Below, in pieces: positions 9,301-18,740 of a DNA stretch of 33,530 bases. The position numbers were made by a program, and so were the translations under genes. Below the pieces are notes generated by a model. That model worked only from the letters and a program-made list of their open reading frames with translations, was not told the DNA's origin and made no database searches. Within the stretch, counting starts at the first letter, position 1, and every line of letters begins with the position of its first letter. The DNA is taken from contig JAOAEV010000080.1 in assembly GCA_026416585.1 (NCBI GenBank), positions 1 to 33,530 on the forward strand, given 5' to 3'. Source of the DNA: Chlorobiota bacterium. Lineage in GTDB: Bacteria > Bacteroidota > Ignavibacteria > Kapaibacteriales > NICIL-2.

Positions 9301-10271
9301 GGATCTGCGTAGGATGTCGCAGTCGAAGGCAAGTGTGCCAAAACAGTTGCTGTCCCGATTCGTTCACCATTGCTATAGATGCGACCTTGTTCTGGGAGGA
9401 AACCTTGCGCACTGCTGTCGCGCACAATCATGAATCCTTGGACTCCATCCTGGGAATATGGATCGGTTGCGAGGTTCCAGGATAGTTGCACACTTGACGT
9501 CGAGGTATTTGCTACTAATCGTGGTGAGTCCCACAGGGGGCGGCGAAGTGCATGCCAGAACTCCCAATTTGATGCCGATGATGTACACGATTTGTTCGGC
9601 AGTGTCCGGGTGAGATTGACAGCGCAGGCTTCTGACAGTGAGGCGCCGTGTGGTCCATTGTACTGGCTGAGCATGGCGCCCGGAAATACACGATTGCTCT
9701 GCCCATTGTTGAGAGAGCTGGCGGTATTGAGTTTGGGTTCTGCCATCGTCAACCAATACGAACCCGGCGTTGCACGGTGACCAAGTCCGTGAACGTGATT
9801 GCCATTTGCATCGAGTATTTCCATGATGTCTCCCTCCTGTGCCAAATTCATCGGAGCATCAGGAAATTGCACATCCGGCGCTGCATACGCTTCAAAGAAT
9901 CGCATATCATTTTTTGCGAGCATGACGCGACCGTCAGCCATAGAAGTATCGAAGTCCTGGGGATTGCTCGAAATGTAATCGCGATGCCAAATGCCAATTA
10001 TGGTCCCAGCTCGAACATGCTGCCAATAGGGAATGTTGCGGAATTTTACACCTCCTTGGCGTGCTGTTTGTGTTGCGTTGTTATCTGTGACAATCCATCC
10101 ACGCAAATCAATGTTGTCTTGGATAACGAGGATTTCGGTCCATTCCTGGGGAGGATTATCGTTGTAGTACTCACTGACTACGACGGGTTGTGCTATGCTC
10201 GGTGCAGTCAGTGCACCAAGCGCAGCCAGAACACATACCAACGCGTTTCGGTGTTGAGTTAAGCGGTGCAT
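6327..10271 (-). CDS. Giant secreted/surface protein: lamin-tail-like N-terminus, Fn3-like and Ig-like domains, repeated ASH/choice-of-anchor-D-like modules, cohesin-like region, divergent type IX sorting-like C-terminus
   Basis: Signal peptide MHRLTQHRNALVCVLAALGALTAPSIAQ; VVSEYYNDNPPQEWTEI...LRGWIVTD (LTD-like); QWLRNGTAI/QWYRDGAPI Ig-like segments; repeated ...EPCGRI...V.G units; C-terminus IAIYDITGRTI...LPSGVLFIVF. Confidence 0.8.
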   Translation of the reverse strand: MHRLTQHRNALVCVLAALGALTAPSIAQPVVVSEYYNDNPPQEWTEILVIQDNIDLRGWIVTDNNATQTARQGGVKFRNIPYWQHVRAGTIIGIWHRDYISSNPQDFDTSMADGRVMLAKNDMRFFEAYAAPDVQFPDAPMNLAQEGDIMEILDANGNHVHGLGHRATPGSYWLTMAEPKLNTASSLNNGQSNRVFPGAMLSQYNGPHGASLSEACAVNLTRTLPNKSCTSSASNWEFWHALRRPLWDSPRLVANTSTSSVQLSWNLATDPYSQDGVQGFMIVRDSSAQGFLPEQGRIYSNGERIGTATVLAHLPSTATSYADPVVLTCGVTYTYRVFAFRYGRDDEYGNYSPVQSTRGRQYNAVSFASATVIKQVEPGPSLRTDGSPTTFCEGGSIVLSITAIPNGYSAQWLRNGTAISGANNSAYRATESGEYRIRLQRPDGCFVLSDSIVVIVRPAPEARIFPAGLVQLCEDSTQLLQAPLVEQSRYQWYRDGAPITGATLASYVANTAGNYRVEITNEYGCSTRSAGTSVEIIQVRYVLSQTALTFSALSGCESVRDTTLTIENRSGFPVVLSSVIEPSPFMLASPALPIELKNGERRTLQLRFAPSTTGTWNDSIGIRFEPCGRIAWIHVRGSKSGAAGVLTPLTSSKDFGVLTRCNGTVSTKTDTVFIAASGDLTVESISINAPFQLDPSVSMAFSLRAGESRALPIVFSPQLDQTYARDLVIRYTSAQCRDSLVIPIRGALTTPFIALATREIVFSSLDSCSTIFADTTITLYNTSLTSVEIEQLFDEQLQIVQPIPSPTLRIAPRDSLTIRLRYSPNGYTAAQQRLTILFGDGRCVQSEVLLIRGMRTGTFAAFDVPAISIPRILRCRDTLPIARQVVFTMSSIPANTVPTVITSVSSSAPWLTATLKTDQYTDGNHPFEIIILPQRLVSGYNNATLSVRIEPCGRILTLPITVHADDFHLGFIESGGSDTLRLDVGDIEIPGTYTTTATLQNSSTDTIRFGAMGSLPPWLQAQFPYAPGGIIPPGMTVAGQISINANSEGNYNHTLVLDAIEPCAARLVIVITARGIRRDTTNTTPLALRLVIPESITASPGEQVRFSIRCENVARVFVLDSFVIPLRFDRTVLFPKSITKGDVLSSGSIVLEPIPSGCLITVRGARIERDGIIGILDGTVLLGDARQTPILPDRDAIHSSDTNIHVATVVPGLLRLSQECNLDQRLISLGTSSKITTKNDETTLFIIIEHIVNSTATIAIYDITGRTIGNVYNGYLERGTYTFPVPTTSLPSGVLFIVFTAEGIGIKTNIIFHN

Positions 10272-10272
10272 G

Positions 10273-13200
10273 TTATCGCTGAATAACGAATTGACGCTGA
10301 ACGAAAGTAGAAGTACGGTAGATCAAGAGCCGATAAACACCACTAGGTAGAGAGCTAACGTCGAGACACACACGGTCACCTGCTATTGGTGCTGAAACAA
10401 TCTGCAGTTCAAGTAGTGTGCGTCCGAGGACATCGACCACTGCAATCCGTCGGACGTCATCTGCATGCGTTATTGTCAATGTCTCGCTCACCGGTTGTGG
10501 GTACAACTCTATTTGCGTTTTATCTAATACACTGACACTTGATATGACATCCACCCTCGCAACGTTTGACCGCGTGCTATCGCCACAGTGATTATATACC
10601 ACACACACGTATTGCCCACGGTTATTGATTGTGGCATTTGAAATGGTCAGAACAGGTCCACTTGCAATTGAATCTGGCAATGGTTCACCATCTTTGTACC
10701 AGCGATAACGAAGTTGCTCGCCAGGTGAACCTTGTGCCTCAATGCCTAATACAAGGGCTGTGCCTTCGAGAATTTGCACCTGTTCGCGAGGTTGGGTTGT
10801 GATGACCGGGGCCGGGTAGAAGGAAATTGCTGTCGGATTGGTATAGAATGAATCACATTCAGTAATGATAAAGAAACGCACTGAGGAGAGCGATCGATCG
10901 TAGTTAGTAATTCGAAGAGTAAGACTATCCGTTCTTCTTTCGAGAACAGGTGCACCATTTTGCTCAGCTCTGACGGTAGCCACTACAGAAAGCTTGATTG
11001 TGATGCTGATTGGATCGCCGAAGCAGTACGTACTGTCAGAAGTGCGATAAAGTACAGTAACCCGCTCGCGAAGTTGGAGCCGACGTGCTGGAGTCGTTCG
11101 CGTTTCCCCAGTAGATTCGTCGGTGATTCTGCAGGAGTATTCTCCAGCATCGTTCGTTGTGATGTCTGCGACGACAAGTTGCGAAGTCGTTGTCCCTCGG
11201 ATGCGAGCAGATTCTTGCAGTGGTGTACCGTTTCTTAGCCATTGATAGCGCAACTGTCCTTGAGTCGTGCTTCGGGCAGTGACAGAGAATGTAGCCGTTG
11301 CACCTTCGCAGAACTCAAGCGGCGAGGTGTCGAAAGTAAACTCAATACCTGTAAACCGAAGTGCACCCGTGTCGGACGTAACAGTGCCGCATTGTGTTGT
11401 TACGATGCAGTAGTAGGTGGCGCCATAGTCGGATTGCTGAACGTTCCGTATTGTTAGTGTTGCAGTTCGGCTGCCAGTAATGCGGTTATTGTCGAGCAAT
11501 GGCTGGGAGCCTCGATACCATTGATACGACGCGTGAGGATCGGTTATGCTGGTTTCGATTGAAAGCTGAGCAGTTTTACCTAAACCAGCATACACGGTGC
11601 CAGGATGCCGCGTAATCTCCAAACGAGGGCGTACAGCAATAGTTATAAAGTTGGAGGAATCATTCGAGCAGGTTCCACTTCCATAAATGCGGCACCGATA
11701 GATACCTGATGACCGAGCATTCACATAACTCAGGTGCAACTGATTCGTTGTCGCGCCAGCAAGTGGCTGACCGTCTTTTTCCCACTGGTATCGAAGATTT
11801 GTTCCTGATGCTAAAACAACAAGTGTAACGCTGTCGCCTTGACACAGAGATGTGTTGGGACTCTGCGCGATGACGCGCGGAGGCATGTTTAGTGTAAACG
11901 GACCTGTCACGGCGTACACATCGGAACGCGTGTTATCTATAACTCGCAGATATGTATTGCTCGACCCAGCCAGGTTCGCAGGGATGTCGAGTTGCAACGT
12001 TGATATTCCGGGAAGGATTCCACGAGCCACAATAAATGGGGGATCGTTGTCACGAATCAGCTCGACTCTGGCACTATCCACACCGCGAATAAATACCGTC
12101 ACGGCAAGAGGTCCACTCAAACAGAGTGATTGGCCTGCCAGCGATGTTCGCAATTCAATTCTTGGGGTGTGAATGCTTGTCGCATTGATCCCACTTGATG
12201 GGCTGCGTGTATCGGCTTGTCCCCAAATACCGTCGCTGTCGGTGAACACACGAAGGAGCGACCCTGTTTGCAAATCACGTACCTCGATGCGTCGGATTGC
12301 AGGGATTGAATTCGGTACAACGGTTGCGAACGCTCCAGCTAAGCTATCTACTGCTGCGTAGAAGGGCACGGCACTGGTTACAGTCGTTCCTTCATCTTGG
12401 ATGATTGCTGTGGCAACAGGGCGTGAATTGCCGGTGATATCGTCGTAAAGACATATAATACTCTTCGGCGATAGACCACTGGCAGAATCCACCATACCAG
12501 ATACTTTATTTGTGGCAGGTCCGAAGTATAGTGCTTTTGTCCCTTGAACGGTGACTATCCGCGTCTGTATTGCGCGATTGGAATCGAGTATCGTGATAAG
12601 CCAATACATTGTGTTGCCTTCAGTGAACCGCACGTTTGCGGTTGCCACAAGATTTACCCACAGCGTCATTGTTGTTTGCGCTGGACCTGTGCGGAATTCA
12701 GAATAGCCGCCGCTAACGCTAAAGTCGCGAGTTGCGGTATAATTGAACGTCTGGTTATTCGCGTTGTAGTGAAGATTATTACCTGCTCCAATCGTTGCCG
12801 TAACAAGCGAAACGGAGTCTGCACCAACGTAATAGCGATACGTCGTATTCGGTTGAAGGTTGCCAAGTCGAACTAATGCCCATACGGGAATTCGTGTCGA
12901 GGCATTCGATGAAAGCATGTACTGCGGAATGATCTGTTCGGTAACAGTTGGATGCGCAACGATAGTCAATGTATAGCTAACGCTTGTGATGTTGTTGGCT
13001 GTGAATGCAATCGTATAAGTACCTGGTGTAGCAAATGAAAGATTGTTGAAAAGAGCAACACCGTTGATGTGCATTGTGCTTGTAGTTCCTGATGGGGTTC
13101 CGGGTCCGCTTTGGATGACGATGTTACACTGGTATGGAAAGTGCGTGTCTATGCTACCATCAGATCTACGTGCAGTGACGGTGAATGCTGGTAGAATAAG

Positions 13201-14271
13201 TCCCGCAAATGCAAACTGCGAGAACGATTCGACTGTGAGTTGCGTAGCATTGGGTAACACTGTAAAGGGTGCGCTCACGCCATTTGATAGGTTGTCACCG
13301 GCAGTGCGTCGTACGCGGATTTGTACGTTTGATTCCGCGATACTGTAGGTGACTCCAGATACAGTGACAGAATTCGTTCCTGCGGGAATAGTGGCAGTCA
13401 GCGACCCACCAAGCGTGCCACTGCCGTTTGCTAACTCGAGGACAATGTTAGTATTCGATTGAACGTTCCGGGGTTGACCAAGATCGTTTTGTGCCTGGAT
13501 AGTAACGCTGAAAGGTGCTGTGCGCGATGGCGAAACGGGGGCGATGGTAGTGATTGCCAGCTTTGTTGGAATGCCAGTGCTCGCATCACTTTGAACGAGA
13601 ATGTCATCCACTTTAAGTTGTGGACGATTGCCCGAAGTTTGAGGATAACGCTGGTAGTATCGCCAGCGGAGTTGCACGACTGATTGGTTCTCGCATGAGG
13701 AAGGAAGAGTGAAGGTCGGCATCGTGACGGTTTCAGCAACAACACTTGTGCCTTGAATATTGGCATTGTACTGAACAGTATCGGGACCGATAATCGCTGT
13801 TTGCCATTGACCAGTCGTGCCGACGCGATATTGGAGCATGATGGAGTAGTACCGAAAGCCCGTAAATGTTGAGGCGAGTGTCCCTGCTTTCCAGGAAACA
13901 CGGATATTGACACGCCCCGTTGTATTGATTGCTAGAACGGCTGCACCGAGATTGCCAGGGCTTGATGTGTTCAAGAACGCAAAGCCATCAATACCTAAGC
14001 CGTTTATTCTTGTGCCACTAGTGCCGTTGTATGCACCGGTATAATCACCGATGACTTGGGCAGTATCAGGTTGAAGATTGTTGTCGGCGCGATTAAAGAT
14101 GTGAAACGCGACATTCGGTGGATATGTCCCAGCACTATTTGTTGGATCCCATGCTGCCAAAGAGTAATCACCAGAGCTGAGATTGTGTGGCGTTGGATTG
14201 CTTTGTGCGTGCAGCGAAGTCACTGCAATAAGCGCAAGAACACCACTCCACATCATGAAACGAGCCTTCAT
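10273..14271 (-). CDS. Giant secreted protein with multiple eukaryote-like Ig domains and a type IX-type C-terminal sorting domain
   Basis: Signal peptide MKARFMMWSGVLALIAVTSLHAQ; four segments with G-x-Y-x-C motifs (SGIYRCRI, GATYYCIV, AGEYSCRI, RGQYVCVV); C-terminus IELYPQPVSETLTI...VVDVLGRTLL...LPSGVYRLLIY. Confidence 0.82.
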   Translation of the reverse strand: MKARFMMWSGVLALIAVTSLHAQSNPTPHNLSSGDYSLAAWDPTNSAGTYPPNVAFHIFNRADNNLQPDTAQVIGDYTGAYNGTSGTRINGLGIDGFAFLNTSSPGNLGAAVLAINTTGRVNIRVSWKAGTLASTFTGFRYYSIMLQYRVGTTGQWQTAIIGPDTVQYNANIQGTSVVAETVTMPTFTLPSSCENQSVVQLRWRYYQRYPQTSGNRPQLKVDDILVQSDASTGIPTKLAITTIAPVSPSRTAPFSVTIQAQNDLGQPRNVQSNTNIVLELANGSGTLGGSLTATIPAGTNSVTVSGVTYSIAESNVQIRVRRTAGDNLSNGVSAPFTVLPNATQLTVESFSQFAFAGLILPAFTVTARRSDGSIDTHFPYQCNIVIQSGPGTPSGTTSTMHINGVALFNNLSFATPGTYTIAFTANNITSVSYTLTIVAHPTVTEQIIPQYMLSSNASTRIPVWALVRLGNLQPNTTYRYYVGADSVSLVTATIGAGNNLHYNANNQTFNYTATRDFSVSGGYSEFRTGPAQTTMTLWVNLVATANVRFTEGNTMYWLITILDSNRAIQTRIVTVQGTKALYFGPATNKVSGMVDSASGLSPKSIICLYDDITGNSRPVATAIIQDEGTTVTSAVPFYAAVDSLAGAFATVVPNSIPAIRRIEVRDLQTGSLLRVFTDSDGIWGQADTRSPSSGINATSIHTPRIELRTSLAGQSLCLSGPLAVTVFIRGVDSARVELIRDNDPPFIVARGILPGISTLQLDIPANLAGSSNTYLRVIDNTRSDVYAVTGPFTLNMPPRVIAQSPNTSLCQGDSVTLVVLASGTNLRYQWEKDGQPLAGATTNQLHLSYVNARSSGIYRCRIYGSGTCSNDSSNFITIAVRPRLEITRHPGTVYAGLGKTAQLSIETSITDPHASYQWYRGSQPLLDNNRITGSRTATLTIRNVQQSDYGATYYCIVTTQCGTVTSDTGALRFTGIEFTFDTSPLEFCEGATATFSVTARSTTQGQLRYQWLRNGTPLQESARIRGTTTSQLVVADITTNDAGEYSCRITDESTGETRTTPARRLQLRERVTVLYRTSDSTYCFGDPISITIKLSVVATVRAEQNGAPVLERRTDSLTLRITNYDRSLSSVRFFIITECDSFYTNPTAISFYPAPVITTQPREQVQILEGTALVLGIEAQGSPGEQLRYRWYKDGEPLPDSIASGPVLTISNATINNRGQYVCVVYNHCGDSTRSNVARVDVISSVSVLDKTQIELYPQPVSETLTITHADDVRRIAVVDVLGRTLLELQIVSAPIAGDRVCLDVSSLPSGVYRLLIYRTSTFVQRQFVIQR

Positions 14272-14287
14272 GGCACTTCTCGAAAGT

Positions 14288-14317
14288 GAAACATACAGTG
14301 AATATTACTGATTGCAA
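14288..14317 (-). promoter_or_regulatory. Candidate promoter for the 14271-10273 / 10271-6327 gene pair: TTG-N19-TATGTTTC
   Basis: Plus strand GAAACATA (14288..14295) and CAA (14315..14317); one mismatch to TAnnTTTG on the minus strand, 16 nt upstream of the ATG. Confidence 0.35.
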
Positions 14318-14360
14318 TTTACTCAACTCGGGGAGCGTAGTGACGTTATGAATAATCAAA

Positions 14361-14390
14361 CCGCCCTACACAAGGGAATGTGTAGGGCGG
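14361..14390 (-). terminator. Rho-independent terminator-like hairpin after the 1440-aa secreted protein gene
   Basis: Perfect 11-bp inverted repeat ccgccctacac / gtgtagggcgg (14361..14371 / 14380..14390) with an 8-nt loop; minus-strand tail TTTGATTATT. Confidence 0.75.
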
Positions 14391-14414
14391 TAGATATACT
14401 GAATCTACTCTCTT

Positions 14415-17400
14415 TTATCGGGAAAGCATGAGCATTTTGACGGGTGATGACCAGTGTCCACTTGTCATTCGGATAAAATATGCACCATTCGGTAGTGTTG
14501 TTGCATCAGTTGAAACTTCGTATAACCCCGGTGCCAAGGTGCCGTCTACGATGGTGCGAACAACTTCACCCAACGAATTGACAAGCTGAACTGTGGTTGG
14601 TGCTTCGTAGCCAATACCGAAACGCACGACAATTGTTGTACCATCCGATGGATTTGGTTCTGGGTCGTAGAGCGTGAAGGTATTAGTGCTGACGATGACG
14701 TGTCGCATGTCCCATGCACAGACCCGAGGCATTAGTACTGTCGCTGGTTCGGTGTCAACAAGTACCCAGCAAGAGCTTCCTGTTGGATCGAAACCGCAAT
14801 CAAGTTTGGTGTCGAGCTTATGGGTAAAGTATGCGCGCATCTTGAATTTGAACAACGTTCCTACGCCTTGGAGTGGTCGTGTACCTGATGGTTCATCGAG
14901 CTCGATTTCAAATTCACCCGGCTTGTTGATGACTGCTTTCCGAACGGTCCATCCATCGCAGAGCGTCCCAGCAGTGATGATATTTTCAATACCTGTTTCT
15001 GGTACGAAAACTTCCGGATCGTAGTACACATAGGCGTGGAAGTTGGTCACACGTCCGTCGTCAATTCGATTAGGTCTGTCGAGAATATTGAACTCATACT
15101 CGAGCGGCTTGTCGTATTCATCGGCACGTACAGAATAATTCGGCTTATTCGACGGTTGGGTTGTTACTGTAACGACTATATCGATACCAGTGCCTGCCAC
15201 AAACGAGCGGACGCTGAGCGAACGATTATTCTCATCTTCGAGTGACCAATCGAAGGCGTATGTCGCAGATGCGTTCGATTCGTAACGTATCGCCTGACGT
15301 TCACGTGTTGCATCATACGGCGGGCTGAAGCGTATTACAAGCGGTGTAGATGTTTGACCTGGCTCGATTGATGTTCCAACGACTGCTGCTAAATTCTCGA
15401 TAGCAAAAAGTTGAGACGTCTCTGGTGATGCCGGTTGAACATTGACGATGCGCAACCGTGTTTGACCGGTATTGCGCACAAACACTTCTTGGGATGAAGT
15501 ACGCGAATTGCATTTGTAAACCGGACCGAAGTCATGATTTGTTGCTTCTGCGGAGTAGTTACTTGCTTCCCCGTAGCCATAAAGTGTTGGATGTTTGATT
15601 TGATCCGGCATCAAGTCGCATGTGACAGCAATACGTGCTGTTTGTAATCCAGGCTGGCGAACGGTGAAGATGACATCAATTGCGCGCTCGCCGCCTGGTG
15701 GTATGCTGAATGGTCCATTTGCGAAAGCGGCGGATAGCCAATCTGGATCAATTTGGAATGCCCCTGCCTGATCATCGGCAATGCGAAGATCGCTGATAGT
15801 CAAGTTCATTGTTCCGTGATTAGACAGGTAGGCAACTCCACGAACTTCTGTCCCGATTGGAAGTGGAACATTATGGCCCCACCCGAGAGAGTCTTGAATT
15901 GGAACGACAGCAATGCCACGAACCGTTGATGTTGCTGTGCGTTGCTCGCCATTGAAAACACCCGTGAGAGTAACGGACACAATGTATTCTCCTGTTACAG
16001 AGGGCGTGAATCTCACGGGAAGGCTGATGTTCTCACCAGCAAAAAGCTGGGCGGGTAATGTACGAAGATCGAGTTGAAATGCCTGGGTAGGATCGGTAAC
16101 ACCAGGGGGTAATTGAACCGCCTGCATTTGGATAGTTGGGTTCAAGAGTGATGTGCCCGCTGAACCGACTGCACCGGCGCTAATGGTATGATCATACGAA
16201 GTTCGCCCAAGTACTTGCACATTGTAACGATCGAGAACGCGGACAATGCCGAAATCGTGCCCTGTTAATACTGGTCCTGCATCGATACCTCGTCCTGACC
16301 ATATGCTGAGCTTGTCGCTGCAATTATCGTCAGCATCGCTAAGGATGCGTACTTCGATGGAATGCGTGGTTCCAACGTCGGGTGGTGTAAACCATACATT
16401 GAACTCGATTGATTCTCCGCCGTTGAGCGTTATGGGAGGATTCAACGATGCAAAGTTATCGCGGAAATATCGCTGGGATGGATAAGGATCGTTCTGTCCA
16501 GCATACTGGATGCCGTGGATTGTTGTAGAGAATCCACTTGTATTGGTTATCCGACATTTGATCGGTGTGCTACTTTCTGTTCCAATAGGAATAGCAGGGA
16601 AGGTAACATCAGTAACGGCAATGCAAGCTTTCCCAGTGGTCAGTCGTAATGGGATTTCTCGTGGAGAACATGTCAGTGTTACTTCGACAACATCTTGTAC
16701 TGGCTGCCGATTTTCTTGGAGTGCTGTTGCACGCAGTGTCAGAGTCATGCTCTCTGAAGAATTCAATGTTGCGGGCAACGGTTTTGATGTTGAGACAATT
16801 GTGAACTCAGTCCGACTGTTTTTAAGTCGGATGTTTGCGATGGTAATGGATTCAGTACCATTATTGCGCAGTGTGATAGTCCGCTCAACCGAGCTACCAA
16901 TAGTCAAGGTGCCGAAATCAATCTGTGCCGGGGATATCGAGAGGTCTTCGGGCAAGTAGTCAAACGTGCGTGAAGTGAATTTCCCGGAGCGTGTCGTGGC
17001 GATAACTTCCGCATGAGCGGGCTTCGTTGGATCAATGGGTCGAAGCACGAAGTTCATCTCACGAACAGTCACATCTATTTCTGTCAGCAGTTCGATCTCG
17101 TAGTTATAGCTGACATCAGGGTTAAGCTCGACCGAGAGCATGCGCGCGCAATCTGAATTGGGGGGCAATGCACGTGCTACGCCCTCAACAATTCCACAGT
17201 GTTGATTTGCTTCAATTGTTATGCTGTCGTCGCAGGCGAGTGCAAAGTTGATTCCTGTAGGATACCCGTATGCAAAACCATCTTTGGAGCGATCCCAGTT
17301 GCCATAAACATAAGCAGTGAACTTTGCATTGGGAGAGAGAGATTCAATCGTATGATCACCCGGTCCGATATCACCAATGGCATAACTAAACTCGCTCCCT

Positions 17401-18737
17401 GCAACAGGCTGTATTCTGCTACCGAAGTACCCGCGCAACGATACGCCATCGAATTTTATACTGTCAATGTATCGTGTTAAAAAAGTGATCATTATAAAGT
17501 TGTCAATACCCTGAGGAGCGTAAAAAGTGGTGTATGTTGCCCACTGTTCACGAGGGGTAAGAACCAACATCATTCCTTGCCCGTTCCGGCTCGGATTTTG
17601 CGCATCATTGCCTTTTTTGTCAGGCATATTTACTGGGTTTAAGCGCCATGCCTTGCCATAGTGTCCAATGAGAATCGGTTTGTTGCTTTTATAGAGGCAC
17701 GGTTCCTCCATGACGGTAAAATCGAAACGATCGCCCGCTCGGAGGGGACGCGGCACCACTTGCCATGAATTATCGCTTTTGCGGCGGTATTGGACAATCG
17801 TGTTATCTTCCGTTGCAACGATGCGAATGAGATCTCCCTCCGATTCAAGATCGAACGTTGAGCGTGGGCGGTCAGCATACATAATCGGCGCCGAGAAGTA
17901 TTCTTTCCCCAAAAACTCAACAGGCCACATGCTCTCGATCAGCATGTTGCGCATAAAGTTCGCAGGCGTTCCCAGCATCGTTGGCTGATAACGAGGAAAG
18001 GCTCCTTTGGTATGGCCAGAAATGACCGATACGGGAGCTGATGCAACGATTTTTGTTCCCGTCAAATCCGTTGTTTCGAAGTCTTGGTCATAGCCGGGTT
18101 TGATCTTTGCTTTGAGCAGTAGTGTCTGCCCGCGTTGAAGAGTGTATACACGGGTTTGTCCGGGACGCGTACCATCATCAAGATCGACTTTGGGTGTTAC
18201 CGTAACTTTTGTGTTGTCTTTGGTTGCGGTGACGAGAATTTGACCGACGCGCTCACGATCAGTGCGATCCTGATACAGATTCAGTGTATAGTAGATGCGT
18301 CCGAGCTGTTCGAGCGGAATGATTTTGAATGCTTCGCCTGACCACCGATAGCTCATGTAAACGGTTGCCGTTATCGGCTGTTCTGCGACAATATGAATGC
18401 CGTTATCGTTGATCCCCGAAATTTTGTTCATAAGCGCTTCAGGAACCGAGACAATCAAAGTGCGTCGCGGCGACAAATTGTATTGCCCCAAGAAGTCACC
18501 TGTCCGTGGCAGAGTAATTCGCACTTTTGTCGGTACACGTGAAGATAGCCACAACTGGATAGGCATACCGCGTGCGGCTTCGACATTCGCGAAATCGCAG
18601 TGAGGAATGCCGAAATAATATTCACGACCTTCGAGTACTTCTCGCTGACCATATTGTGCCCTTGCCGAAGTGGCAGTGACCTGCAAAAGGACAGCAATGG
18701 CTATCAGTAGCCAATGAGTGCGGCGCGTGCTGTTCAT
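14415..18737 (-). CDS. Giant secreted protein with IgGFc-binding-protein N-terminal-like domain, ASH/choice-of-anchor-D-like modules, cohesin-like region and type IX C-terminal sorting domain
   Basis: Signal peptide MNSTRRTHWLLIAIAVLLQVTATSARAQ; YYFGIPHCDFANV...GIHIVAEQPITATVYMSYRW...FTAYVYGNWDRSKDGFAYGYPTG; 'SPAQIDFGTLTIGSSVERTITLRNNGTESITI' ASH-like repeat; C-terminus YDPEPNPSDGTTIVVRF...LVNSLGEVVRT...LPNGAYFIRM. Confidence 0.82.
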   Translation of the reverse strand: MNSTRRTHWLLIAIAVLLQVTATSARAQYGQREVLEGREYYFGIPHCDFANVEAARGMPIQLWLSSRVPTKVRITLPRTGDFLGQYNLSPRRTLIVSVPEALMNKISGINDNGIHIVAEQPITATVYMSYRWSGEAFKIIPLEQLGRIYYTLNLYQDRTDRERVGQILVTATKDNTKVTVTPKVDLDDGTRPGQTRVYTLQRGQTLLLKAKIKPGYDQDFETTDLTGTKIVASAPVSVISGHTKGAFPRYQPTMLGTPANFMRNMLIESMWPVEFLGKEYFSAPIMYADRPRSTFDLESEGDLIRIVATEDNTIVQYRRKSDNSWQVVPRPLRAGDRFDFTVMEEPCLYKSNKPILIGHYGKAWRLNPVNMPDKKGNDAQNPSRNGQGMMLVLTPREQWATYTTFYAPQGIDNFIMITFLTRYIDSIKFDGVSLRGYFGSRIQPVAGSEFSYAIGDIGPGDHTIESLSPNAKFTAYVYGNWDRSKDGFAYGYPTGINFALACDDSITIEANQHCGIVEGVARALPPNSDCARMLSVELNPDVSYNYEIELLTEIDVTVREMNFVLRPIDPTKPAHAEVIATTRSGKFTSRTFDYLPEDLSISPAQIDFGTLTIGSSVERTITLRNNGTESITIANIRLKNSRTEFTIVSTSKPLPATLNSSESMTLTLRATALQENRQPVQDVVEVTLTCSPREIPLRLTTGKACIAVTDVTFPAIPIGTESSTPIKCRITNTSGFSTTIHGIQYAGQNDPYPSQRYFRDNFASLNPPITLNGGESIEFNVWFTPPDVGTTHSIEVRILSDADDNCSDKLSIWSGRGIDAGPVLTGHDFGIVRVLDRYNVQVLGRTSYDHTISAGAVGSAGTSLLNPTIQMQAVQLPPGVTDPTQAFQLDLRTLPAQLFAGENISLPVRFTPSVTGEYIVSVTLTGVFNGEQRTATSTVRGIAVVPIQDSLGWGHNVPLPIGTEVRGVAYLSNHGTMNLTISDLRIADDQAGAFQIDPDWLSAAFANGPFSIPPGGERAIDVIFTVRQPGLQTARIAVTCDLMPDQIKHPTLYGYGEASNYSAEATNHDFGPVYKCNSRTSSQEVFVRNTGQTRLRIVNVQPASPETSQLFAIENLAAVVGTSIEPGQTSTPLVIRFSPPYDATRERQAIRYESNASATYAFDWSLEDENNRSLSVRSFVAGTGIDIVVTVTTQPSNKPNYSVRADEYDKPLEYEFNILDRPNRIDDGRVTNFHAYVYYDPEVFVPETGIENIITAGTLCDGWTVRKAVINKPGEFEIELDEPSGTRPLQGVGTLFKFKMRAYFTHKLDTKLDCGFDPTGSSCWVLVDTEPATVLMPRVCAWDMRHVIVSTNTFTLYDPEPNPSDGTTIVVRFGIGYEAPTTVQLVNSLGEVVRTIVDGTLAPGLYEVSTDATTLPNGAYFIRMTSGHWSSPVKMLMLSR

Positions 18738-18740
18738 GAT

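Noticed and set aside
9648-10262. 204-aa plus-strand ORF
   Set aside because: Antisense to the large secreted-protein gene 6327..10271; no recognisable family.
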